From Dinghuibacter silviterrae (GTDB lineage Bacteria > Bacteroidota > Bacteroidia > Chitinophagales > Chitinophagaceae), in the NCBI RefSeq assembly GCF_004366355.1, contig NZ_SODV01000001.1, positions 1,860,001 to 1,924,000 of the forward strand: a stretch of DNA of 64,000 nucleotides, given 5' to 3'. The stretch's first letter is position 1, and every line of letters begins with the position of its first letter. The position numbers and the translations under genes were made by a program. Shown piece after piece: positions 43,072 to 51,222 of this stretch. The notes beneath the pieces were generated by a model, which was not told the origin of the DNA, made no database searches, and saw only the letters and a list, made by a program, of their open reading frames with translations.

Positions 43072-44328
43072 TTATGCCTGGGCCATGTCGGGGATGGCTT
43101 CCACTTTATAGTCCCCGGCGTCGAGTTTCCGTTTAGTGGCTTCAAACGCCTTCAGTGTCAATTCGATATCTTCGAAGGAGTGGGCGGCGGTCGGAATAAT
43201 TCGGTAGATGATCTGCCCCTTGGGGATCACGGGGTAGACGACGATCGAGCAGAAAATATGGTAATTTTCCCTCAAATCCATCACCATGGCGGTGGCTTCG
43301 GGTACGTCCCCTTTCATATAGATGGGCGTGACGGCGGAGTTGGAAGCGCCGATATCAAAGCCTTTTTCCAAAAGCCCGCTTTGCAGCTTACGGACGTTAT
43401 TCCAGAGTTTTTCCTTGAGCTCCGGCCGGGTGCGCAGGAGTTCCAGGCGCTTGAGGTTGCCGACGGTGATGGGCATCGGCAGGCTTTTGGCAAAAATCTG
43501 GGAGCGTAGGTTGTAGCGGAGGTAGTCGATGATCCCCTTATCCCCGGCGACGAAGGCACCGATGGAGGCCATGCTTTTGGCGAAGGTGGAGAAGTACAGG
43601 TCGATCTGGTCCTGGACGCCCTGCTCCTCGCCGGCGCCGGCCCCGGTTTTGCCCAGGGTGCCGAACCCGTGGGCGTCGTCCACGAACAGCCGGAAGCTGT
43701 ATTTCTTTTTCAGCGCGACGATCTCGCGGAGCTTGCCCTGGTCGCCGCCCATGCCAAACACGCCTTCGGTGATCACCAGGATGCCGCCGGCGTTTTGCTT
43801 TTCAATAAGGGTGGTGGCCCGTTGCAATTGTTTTTCGAAATCCTCTATGTCGTTGTGCTTGTATACATAACGGTGACCGGCGTGGAGCCGTACCCCGTCG
43901 ATGATACAGGCGTGTGATTCGGCGTCGTACACGATCACGTCGTGACGGCCGCAAAGGGCATCGATGATGCTGACGACACCCTGGTAACCGTAGTTCAGGA
44001 GGAAGGCGTCTTCCTTCCCTTCGAAGGCGGCCAGCTCCTGTTCCAGTTGCTCATGATAGTTACTGTTGCCGCTCATCATCCGGGCGCCCATGGGGAGGGC
44101 CAGACCGAACTCTCGGGCCGCATCTTCGTCCGCCTTGCGGACTTCGGGGTGGTTTGCCAGGCCGAGGTAGTTGTTGAGGCTCCACACGATCTTCTCTTTC
44201 CCACGGAAAATCATCCGGGGACCGATGGGGCCTTCCAGTTTCGGAAAAGCAAAATACCCGTGCGCACGCTCGCGGTGTTGTCCGATCGGACCGTAGTGCT
44301 TCAGTAACTTATCAAAGATGTCTGCCAT
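43072..44328 (-). CDS. Alpha-oxoamine synthase, probable serine palmitoyltransferase
   Basis: A 418-residue PLP enzyme of the alpha-oxoamine synthase family, which condenses an amino acid with an acyl-CoA. The family motifs are present: GARMMSGNSNYHEQLEQELA near the substrate loop, the cofactor aspartate in FVDDAHGFG, and the PLP lysine K251 in YFSTFAKSMASIGAF. In this phylum the closest known role is serine palmitoyltransferase, the first step of sphingolipid synthesis, or the related step for capnine-type sulfonolipids. Glycine C-acetyltransferase is the alternative and cannot be excluded by motif alone. It is cytosolic and transcribed alone, with a terminator. Confidence 0.85.
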   Translation of the reverse strand: MADIFDKLLKHYGPIGQHRERAHGYFAFPKLEGPIGPRMIFRGKEKIVWSLNNYLGLANHPEVRKADEDAAREFGLALPMGARMMSGNSNYHEQLEQELAAFEGKEDAFLLNYGYQGVVSIIDALCGRHDVIVYDAESHACIIDGVRLHAGHRYVYKHNDIEDFEKQLQRATTLIEKQNAGGILVITEGVFGMGGDQGKLREIVALKKKYSFRLFVDDAHGFGTLGKTGAGAGEEQGVQDQIDLYFSTFAKSMASIGAFVAGDKGIIDYLRYNLRSQIFAKSLPMPITVGNLKRLELLRTRPELKEKLWNNVRKLQSGLLEKGFDIGASNSAVTPIYMKGDVPEATAMVMDLRENYHIFCSIVVYPVIPKGQIIYRIIPTAAHSFEDIELTLKAFEATKRKLDAGDYKVEAIPDMAQA

Positions 44329-44441
44329 ATTATGTAATAATTAAGAATTCAGGCTGATGCGGCGTAAAGGTATAAAAAAGTCCTTTTTTGACTTCGATAC
44401 CATAGATTTGGCGCAATTTTTTACCAAATCGTTAATAGATC

Positions 44442-46058
44442 ATGGTCCGCAAACTGGTTTTGTGTAGTGCAATCCTTCTCTCCGGCGCGGTTTCCGCCCA
44501 AATCAAGCGTCCAAAACTCGTGGTCGGCATCATGATCGACCAGATGCGCTGGGACTACCTGTACCGCTATTACGATCGTTACCCCGAAGGAGGGTTTAAG
44601 CGGCTGCTGAACGGCGGTTTCAAATGCGAGAACACCATGATCCCCTATATCCCAACCTATACTGCCTGCGGCCATTCCTGTGTCTATACGGGAAGCGTAC
44701 CCGCCGTTCACGGTATGACCGGGAACAGCTGGTTTGACAACGACAAAGGGCGGGAAGTCTATTGCACCGAGGATGACTCGGTCCAAACGGTCGGCAGCAC
44801 TTCGGACGAAGGTAAGGAAAGCCCACGGAACCTGTTGGCCACCACCGTTACGGACGAGCTTCGCCTGGCCACGAATTTCGGGAGCAAGGTCATTGGCATT
44901 TCCTTCAAAGACCGGGCCTCGATCCTGCCCGCGGGACACCTGGCGAATGCAGCCTATTGGTACGACCATAAAACAGGGGCGTTTATTACGAGCACCTACT
45001 ATCAAAAAGACCTGCCGGACTGGGTAAAAGCCTTCAACGCCCAAAAGCTGCCCGACGCCTACTATAAAGAGGGTTGGAATACGGTTTACCCACTGGCATC
45101 TTACACCGAAAGCACGGCCGATTCCGTGGCCTGGGAGGGCACCCCTTTTGGCCCCGACCAGACGCATTTCCCCTACAACCTGTCGCGTTTCGTGGGAAAA
45201 AACTACGGTGCGCTCGGCACCACGCCCTTCGGCAACTCGATCGTGGAGGAAATGTGCAAGGCGGCCCTCACCGGCGAAAACCTGGGGAAGGGTGAGCACA
45301 CCGATTTCCTGGCCGTCAGTTTTTCCTCCACGGATTACGTGGGCCATGCCTTTGGCCCGAACTCCATAGAGGCCGAAGATACATACCTGCGGCTGGACCG
45401 TACGCTGGCCGACCTGCTCGCCACCCTTGACGAAAAGGTTGGCAAGGGCCAATACCTCGTCTTCCTGACCGCGGATCACGGCGCCGCCCATGCCGCCGGT
45501 TTCCTCCAGGAACACAACGTGCCGGCGGGTACGGTCAGCCTGGCGGCTTGGAGAAAAGGGCTGGAGGACCGGATCGAAAAAGTTTTCTTTACGCCCCGCC
45601 TCATCAGGGACGTCCTCAACTACCAGGTCTACCTGAACCGCCCGCTGATGGACTCGATGATGCTGGACCCGCGGAAGGTAGAGAACGAAGTGGTCAAATA
45701 CCTTATGGCCCAGCCGGGTGTCGCGCGCGCGTTTGCACTCGACCGTATGGACAACGAGCCCCTGCCGGAAGTCATCCGGACATCGGTGGAAAACGGCTAT
45801 TTCCCACGCCGTAGCGGCGATATACAAGTCATCCTCATGCCCGCCTGGATGGAGGGGTTCAAAACCGGAACCACGCATGGCCTCTGGAACCCCTATGACG
45901 CCCATATCCCGCTCGTATGGTTTGGCTGGGGTGTCAAACCCGGTTCCCTACACCGGACGGTATACATGACCGATATAGCGGTGACGCTGGCGGCGATGTT
46001 GCATATACAGATGCCCAATGGGGCGGTGGGGCATGTGATTGAGGAGGTGGCGGACTAG
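44442..46058 (+). CDS. PafA-like alkaline phosphatase
   Basis: A 538-residue secreted phosphatase. A signal peptide ends SGAVSAQ. The alkaline-phosphatase-fold elements are metal-site IMIDQMRWDYL (D33), the catalytic threonine in PTYTACGHSC (T74), the Lys/Arg pair in SFKDRASILPAGH and metal ligands in SFSSTDYVGHAFGP and LTADHGAAH. The threonine nucleophile together with the KxR pair points to the PafA group of phosphate-irrepressible monoesterases. It likely acts in the periplasm or outside to free phosphate. A -7-like TAGATTTG lies at about 44403. It is divergent from the PLP gene. Confidence 0.88.
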   Translation: MVRKLVLCSAILLSGAVSAQIKRPKLVVGIMIDQMRWDYLYRYYDRYPEGGFKRLLNGGFKCENTMIPYIPTYTACGHSCVYTGSVPAVHGMTGNSWFDNDKGREVYCTEDDSVQTVGSTSDEGKESPRNLLATTVTDELRLATNFGSKVIGISFKDRASILPAGHLANAAYWYDHKTGAFITSTYYQKDLPDWVKAFNAQKLPDAYYKEGWNTVYPLASYTESTADSVAWEGTPFGPDQTHFPYNLSRFVGKNYGALGTTPFGNSIVEEMCKAALTGENLGKGEHTDFLAVSFSSTDYVGHAFGPNSIEAEDTYLRLDRTLADLLATLDEKVGKGQYLVFLTADHGAAHAAGFLQEHNVPAGTVSLAAWRKGLEDRIEKVFFTPRLIRDVLNYQVYLNRPLMDSMMLDPRKVENEVVKYLMAQPGVARAFALDRMDNEPLPEVIRTSVENGYFPRRSGDIQVILMPAWMEGFKTGTTHGLWNPYDAHIPLVWFGWGVKPGSLHRTVYMTDIAVTLAAMLHIQMPNGAVGHVIEEVAD

Positions 46059-46750
46059 CGTTTGTCGAGCACTGTCGCCACTACGTCCGTGTCCGCGACA
46101 AATCCGTGGTATCGCGAGTCGTAGGCATTGCTCCTGCTGTCGCCAAGGACGAAAAATTCGTGGGGCGGCACGACGACAGGGCCGAAATTATCCCTGTTCC
46201 AGGGTTTGCCGAAGGAACGCACTATATCTTTTTCCGGCCGGCCGGCCGGTACCGTGGTAAAATGGGGGAGACCTTCGCGGGCCGCCAGTTGCTGGTCGAG
46301 TATGACAAAGCTGGAGTCCCATCCGAGATTAAAAACGTCGGTTTCATAACTTACGGTAGCGTATGCGAGATGGTGTTTGGTCATTAACGTCCGGGCCTTC
46401 GCACTCGATACACAGTACATTCTTGCCAGCGACAAGCTGCTGTCTGGGCTATTGCCGTTGATGTACAGGATACCCCCGCGGATTTCCAGGGTATCTCCCG
46501 GAAGACCACACAGCCGGTGGATCCACTTGGTCTTGGTCTCGTCGCCGGGGGCTTTCCCCATATACAGGACGAAATCGAAGCGCTTCGGTTTGGCCCAACG
46601 CCCGGCGAAAAAATACTTGCCGATGCGAAGGGTGGGTTCGTTGGAGGTCGTCGACACCTTATAGAATTGAATGACTCCGGTGACCCTGAGCACGACCCAG
46701 CAAACAACGATCGCAGCCAGTGCGGCGGCCAGCCAATATCTTTTTTTCAT
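46055..46750 (-). CDS. Signal peptidase I family protein with a Ser/His active site
   Basis: A 231-residue S26-family peptidase with one N-terminal membrane helix (YWLAAALAAIVVCWVVLRV). Signal peptidase I cuts signal peptides from exported proteins at the outer face of the inner membrane. The nucleophile Ser36 lies in STTSNEPTL. In the second box, where LepB has IKRxxGLPGD with catalytic Lys, this protein has WIHRLCGLPGD, so His78 replaces it. Ser-His pairs are known in the ER, archaeal and SipW-type enzymes. The box-E-like VLGDSRSNAYDSRYHG is intact. The start at MKKRYWL overlaps the ypdA-like stop by four bases (ATGA), so the genes are coupled. Whether it is the main signal peptidase is unclear. 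Confidence 0.85.
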   Translation of the reverse strand: MKKRYWLAAALAAIVVCWVVLRVTGVIQFYKVSTTSNEPTLRIGKYFFAGRWAKPKRFDFVLYMGKAPGDETKTKWIHRLCGLPGDTLEIRGGILYINGNSPDSSLSLARMYCVSSAKARTLMTKHHLAYATVSYETDVFNLGWDSSFVILDQQLAAREGLPHFTTVPAGRPEKDIVRSFGKPWNRDNFGPVVVPPHEFFVLGDSRSNAYDSRYHGFVADTDVVATVLDKR

Positions 46751-47718
46751 AAGGAAGTGATGTGTCGCAGAATGACTTCCGCGTGCACGCGCGAGTTTTC
46801 GATAAACCACTTGTGCGTATTCATCCCCCCGCACACCACCCCCGCGAGGTACACCCCGGGCAGGTTGGTTTCCATGGTGTCGGGGTTGTAGGCCGGGAGG
46901 CGGAGGGCATCCTGGCTTAAGGTGATCCCCATGCCTTCCAGGAAGGCGAAGTTGGGTTGGTAACCGGTCATCGCCAGGACGTAGTCGTTGTCGATCGTCA
47001 ACAGGCCTTCCGGCGTACGGATGGTGACCGACCGCTCTTCGATGGCGGCGAGGTGGCTGTTAAAAAAGGCCCGGATGCTGCCTTCCTTGATCCGGTTTTC
47101 GATGTCGGGTTTGACCCAGTATTTGACGCGCTCGCTGATGGCGGGTCCCTGGGTCACCAGGGTGACGTGGGCGCCTTTGCGAAAGGTTTCCAGGGCGGCG
47201 TCCACGGCGGAGTTGGCGGCGCCGACCACGACGACCTTTTGCAGGGCGTAGAAGTGGGGCTCCTTGTAATAGTGCCGGACCTTGGGGAGTTGTTCGCCGG
47301 GGATATGGAGGAGGTTGGGAATGTCATAGAACCCGGTCGCGATGATGACGTTGGCGGCTTCATAGCGCCCGTGCGCGGTGGTGACGAGGTATTTCCCGTT
47401 GCCGGAAGGCTGTACGCGCTCCACGGCTTCGAACAGGCGGATGTTTACCACGTGGGAAAGGGCCACCCGCCGGTAATATTCCAGGGCTTCGGGCCGGGTT
47501 GGCTTGACGCTGTTGGAGACAAAGGGCACGCCCCCGATCTCCAATCTTTCCGAGGTGGAAAAGAACGTCATCCCCAGCGGGTAATGGTAAAGGCTGTTAA
47601 CAAGGCAACCTTTTTCCAAAATCAAGTAGTCTACTCCGTGCTTTTGGGCTTCCAGCGCGCAGGCGAGGCCGATAGGGCCACCGCCGATGATCAGTAAACG
47701 ATAAAACGGGATCTCCAT
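46747..47718 (-). CDS. YpdA-family FAD/NAD(P) disulfide reductase
   Basis: A 323-residue flavoprotein related to thioredoxin reductase. The FAD motif is IIGGGPIGLACALEAQ at the start, the second nucleotide motif VVVGAANSAVDAALE near the centre, and the family-specific LGMTFFSTSERLEIGG. In Firmicutes YpdA acts on bacillithiol disulfide; Bacteroidota homologues are common and some of these bacteria also make bacillithiol. The CxxC pair of classical thioredoxin reductase is absent, as in the YpdA group. It precedes the signal-peptidase gene in the same operon, an unexplained pairing. It is divergent from the M16 gene. Confidence 0.85.
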   Translation of the reverse strand: MEIPFYRLLIIGGGPIGLACALEAQKHGVDYLILEKGCLVNSLYHYPLGMTFFSTSERLEIGGVPFVSNSVKPTRPEALEYYRRVALSHVVNIRLFEAVERVQPSGNGKYLVTTAHGRYEAANVIIATGFYDIPNLLHIPGEQLPKVRHYYKEPHFYALQKVVVVGAANSAVDAALETFRKGAHVTLVTQGPAISERVKYWVKPDIENRIKEGSIRAFFNSHLAAIEERSVTIRTPEGLLTIDNDYVLAMTGYQPNFAFLEGMGITLSQDALRLPAYNPDTMETNLPGVYLAGVVCGGMNTHKWFIENSRVHAEVILRHITSL

Positions 47719-47783
47719 GACCTAAAAATAGGTTCTATTTGGTGTATAATTCCTATTTTGTGCGCCACCATCGTTGTGTTTAT

Positions 47784-50597
47784 ATGCAAAAAAACCTTTT
47801 ACAGGTCCTTGGTTCGGCCTGCTTACTCCTGACCTTGTCAACAACCCATGCCCAGGTGAACCTGGATACCGTATTGCCTGTCGATCCGCAGGTTCGCATC
47901 GGCCACCTGGATAACGGGCTGACCTATTACATCCGCCGCAACGGACTTCCGGAAAAAAAGGTGGAACTACGCCTTGTTGTCAATGCGGGTTCCATTTTAG
48001 AAGACGAAAACCAGCGGGGGCTCGCACACTTTTGCGAACACATGGCGTTTAACGGCACCAAGCATTTTCAAAAGAACGACCTCGTCAGCTTTCTGCAAAG
48101 CATCGGGGTGCAGTTCGGTGCGGACCTGAACGCCTTTACCAGTTTTGACGAAACCGAATATATTCTCCCCATTCCCACCGACAAACCGGGAAACCTGGAC
48201 ACGGGCTTTCTGATCTTGGAGGACTGGGCCCACAACGTTTCGTATACGACCCAGGATATCAACGAAGAACGCCCGGTCATCCTTGAAGAAAGCCGCCTGG
48301 GAAAAGGAGCCGGTCAGCGGATGCGCGACAAGTATTTCCCGGTGCTTTTTGCCGGATCGAAGTATGCCGAGCGGCTGCCGATCGGGCTTGATTCGATCAT
48401 CCGGAACTTTTCACCGGATACGCTCCGGAAATTCTACCACGACTGGTATCGCCCGGACCTCATGGCGGTAGTCGTTGTCGGAGACGTGGACCCCGACAAG
48501 GCCGAGGCGCTGATCAAACAGCACTTTGCGGGGCTGACCAATCCTTCCCCCGAACTCCCGAGGATATATGCCGATGTGCCGGCGCGTAATCAGTCCGAAG
48601 GGCTGGTCGTGACGGACAAGGAAGCCACCAACTACAACGTCGAGCTCCTTTATTCCTTCCAGAAGAAGCAGCCGGTGGTTACCCTCTCGAACTATCGTAA
48701 TGATATGTTGAAGGAGCTTTTCCGGATCATGATCGGACAGCGCCTGGCGGAACTGACGCAAAAGGAAAACCCGCCCTTTCTCAATGCCAGCGCCGGTTTT
48801 ACGGACATCGTCCGCCAGTACGAAGCCTTCTATGGGAGCGCCCTGGTGGGTAAAGACGGCGTCGACCGTTCCGGAAACGCGCTGATCCAGGAAATTGACC
48901 GCGTCAGACAATTTGGATTTACGGATGCGGAACTGACCCGGGGCAAGAAAAGCCTGCTCAACTCCATGGAACAGGCGTATCAGGAACGGGACAAGACGGA
49001 ATCGGGCGACCTCGTCGATGAATATATCCAAAACTTCCTGGAACAGGAACCGGTCCCGGGCATCGCCAATGAATACCGGTATTATAATGAATTGATGCCG
49101 GGGATCACGGCTGCGGAGGTCAGTGCGCTGACCGGCGAGCTGAAAGAAAACCCGCACTACCTCGTGCTGCTAACGGGGCCGGACAAGGGGAACTTCCCGC
49201 TCCCCTCCAGCGACAGCCTGCTGGCGATGGCCGACCATGCTTCTGCCATGACCGTGCAGCCCTACGAGGAAAAGGCGGTGGCGACCGACCTCATTACCGA
49301 CAAACCCAAACCGGGTACGGTGGTGAAGGAAAGCAAGAATGCCGCCTTAGGAACGACCGAGCTAACCTTTGCCTCCGGGGTCAAGGTGATCCTCAAACCC
49401 ACCGATTTTAAAAACGACGAGATCCTGTTGCAAGGTTTCCGTAAGGGCGGACAGAACGTATATGGCGCGGCCGACCGGTACAATGCCGCGTATGCCTCGG
49501 AAATCGTACAGGCCATGGGGATCGGCGATTTTTCGCCGACCGATCTCAAAAAAATCAACGCCGGGAAAACGGTGACGGTCACCCCCCAACTGGGTGCGCT
49601 GAGTGCGAACCTGAGCGGCAGCAGCAGCGTGAAGGACCTGGAGACGATGCTCCAGATGGTTTATCTATATTGCACGAACCCCCGGAAGGACACCGCCCTT
49701 TTCCGGGCGTATGTTAGCCGCCGGGTAACGGCGCTGCAATTCCTGATGGCCAACCCTCAGGCAGCTTTCATCGATACCATGCAACAAACCCTTTACCAGG
49801 GTAATCCATTGGCGCCCATCCTGGTCCCCCACGCCGATTATTTCAAGAACCTCAGCGCGGACCGGATCCTCCAACTGTTCAAGGAACAGTTTGGCACGGG
49901 CAAAGGCTTTACCTTCACGCTCGTCGGGAGCTTCGAGGTCGAAAAGGTAAAACCCCTCCTTGAGCAATACCTGGGCTCGCTGCCCGCCGAAGGTAAAACT
50001 TTCGGATTCGTAGATAACGGCGTACGTCCCCTGGAAAAGGGCACGACCCTGGTCGCCCACAAGGGCAAAGACAAAAAATGCCTCATCCTCAAATTCTACA
50101 ACGCGCAGGTGCCCTATAGCGAGTCTTCCGACCTGGCCCTGGATGGCCTTTCTGAGGTACTCAACATCCGCATCATCGACCGTCTCCGTGAAAAGATCGG
50201 GGGTATCTATTCCGGCGGCACCTTTGCGGATATGAGCCGCTATCCTTACGGCAATGCCTCCCTTGTCCTCCAGCTTCCCTGCAACCCCGACAAGAAGGAT
50301 ACGCTCCTGACTGCTTTCAGGGAAGAGCTCGACAAAATCAAAAAGGAAGGCCCCACGGCGGAAGACCTCGCCAAGGTCAAGGCCCAATGGCAGGAAAAGC
50401 ACGTGACCGATGTCAAGGAAAACACCTACTGGCAGGAAGCGTTGCACAGCATTTACCTCCTGGACGCCACCCCCGGCGCCACCGTCGACTACCTGGGGCG
50501 TATATCCGCACTGAAGGCGTCCGATATACAGGCGGTCGCGAAATTGGTGACCCCGGAGAGCCAGAGCTTTACGGCGATTATGCTGCCGGCCGAATAA
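47784..50597 (+). CDS. M16-family zinc metallopeptidase (two-domain)
   Basis: A 937-residue single-chain protease of the insulinase/M16 family. A signal peptide ends STTHAQ. The zinc-binding HxxEH is H82-F-C-E85-H86 in GLAHFCEHMAFNGT, with the third ligand about 70 residues on in ILEESR. The second half (from about 520) is a non-catalytic M16C-type domain, so the protein forms its own clam-shell. It probably works in the periplasm on peptides. The start is set at MQKNLLQV because the extra upstream residues lack signal-peptide character. It is divergent from the ypdA-like gene, and the palindrome at 50631 follows its end. Confidence 0.92.
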   Translation: MQKNLLQVLGSACLLLTLSTTHAQVNLDTVLPVDPQVRIGHLDNGLTYYIRRNGLPEKKVELRLVVNAGSILEDENQRGLAHFCEHMAFNGTKHFQKNDLVSFLQSIGVQFGADLNAFTSFDETEYILPIPTDKPGNLDTGFLILEDWAHNVSYTTQDINEERPVILEESRLGKGAGQRMRDKYFPVLFAGSKYAERLPIGLDSIIRNFSPDTLRKFYHDWYRPDLMAVVVVGDVDPDKAEALIKQHFAGLTNPSPELPRIYADVPARNQSEGLVVTDKEATNYNVELLYSFQKKQPVVTLSNYRNDMLKELFRIMIGQRLAELTQKENPPFLNASAGFTDIVRQYEAFYGSALVGKDGVDRSGNALIQEIDRVRQFGFTDAELTRGKKSLLNSMEQAYQERDKTESGDLVDEYIQNFLEQEPVPGIANEYRYYNELMPGITAAEVSALTGELKENPHYLVLLTGPDKGNFPLPSSDSLLAMADHASAMTVQPYEEKAVATDLITDKPKPGTVVKESKNAALGTTELTFASGVKVILKPTDFKNDEILLQGFRKGGQNVYGAADRYNAAYASEIVQAMGIGDFSPTDLKKINAGKTVTVTPQLGALSANLSGSSSVKDLETMLQMVYLYCTNPRKDTALFRAYVSRRVTALQFLMANPQAAFIDTMQQTLYQGNPLAPILVPHADYFKNLSADRILQLFKEQFGTGKGFTFTLVGSFEVEKVKPLLEQYLGSLPAEGKTFGFVDNGVRPLEKGTTLVAHKGKDKKCLILKFYNAQVPYSESSDLALDGLSEVLNIRIIDRLREKIGGIYSGGTFADMSRYPYGNASLVLQLPCNPDKKDTLLTAFREELDKIKKEGPTAEDLAKVKAQWQEKHVTDVKENTYWQEALHSIYLLDATPGATVDYLGRISALKASDIQAVAKLVTPESQSFTAIMLPAE

Positions 50598-50630
50598 TAT
50601 TCGGCACCCGCCGGCCCGACCGCGTTGCCC

Positions 50631-50733
50631 GCGAAGTGGGGTGTCCGTTTTACTTTCTTTTCCGTAGGATTAAAACCCGCATTGCAGGCCTAAACCCTAC
50701 GGAAAAGAAAGTAAAACGGACACCCCACTTCGC
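50631..50733. repeat. Long perfect inverted repeat, 38-bp arms (palindrome B)
   Basis: The left arm is 50631-50668 and the right arm 50696-50733, a perfect match over 38 positions, with a 27-base loop. It lies between two convergent genes (M16 protease and response regulator). The arms share the blocks GCGnnGTGG, GGTGTC, TTT and CTTTTCC with palindrome A in the same order, and both loops contain TAAAA and later TAA. This looks like a dispersed repeat family rather than two unrelated terminators. Confidence 0.9.
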
Positions 50734-50805
50734 TGAGACATGGTATGTCCCTGGGTCCTGGAGGTTCGGGCCCTGAAACCAGGATTAAGACTAAGAAGAG
50801 AGAGA

Positions 50806-51222
50806 CTACGCTTCGAGCTGTTCCATCTTCTGCCGGATCACGTCCAGGATCTTATCCTTGGTGATGGGCTTGATGATGTATTCCTGGACGAGGGGCGTTC
50901 CGGTGGCGCGTTCGATGTCCTTGGGGTCGATGGAGGAGCTCACCATGTGGATGGAGATGGGTTTGGATAGCTGACTGTGCAGAGGGAAGTAGTCCTTGAG
51001 AAAGGTCCAGCCGTCGACGACCGGCATGTTGATGTCCAGGAGGATGATATCGGGAAGGGCGTCGGGTTGGGCGGCGTGGTCCTGCAGATACATCAGTGCT
51101 TCTTCGCCGTTGTAGAACTGCCAGATGTGCCCTACCAGATCAATGGTATTCAGCGTCTTGTTGGTGATGAGCTGGAATATCTTGTCGTCGTCAATGATAG
51201 CGATCTGGATCTTATTCTGCAT
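50806..51222 (-). CDS. Single-domain response regulator
   Basis: A 138-residue receiver domain without an output domain. The acidic pocket is IIDDD (D11, D12), the phosphate-accepting aspartate D63 in ILLDINMPVVDGW, the switch residue in MVSSSI and the conserved lysine in IIKPIT. It starts 11 bases inside the end of the histidine-kinase gene, so the two form an operon and probably a cognate pair. The output must be a protein partner, since there is no DNA-binding domain. Confidence 0.93.
   Translation of the reverse strand: MQNKIQIAIIDDDKIFQLITNKTLNTIDLVGHIWQFYNGEEALMYLQDHAAQPDALPDIILLDINMPVVDGWTFLKDYFPLHSQLSKPISIHMVSSSIDPKDIERATGTPLVQEYIIKPITKDKILDVIRQKMEQLEA

Noticed and set aside
50387-50776. 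A 129-residue plus-strand frame running across palindrome B
   Set aside because: It begins inside the M16 protease gene in another frame and uses both palindrome arms as coding sequence; the product would be KVKRTPH/FYFLFRR-type low-complexity sequence without relatives.
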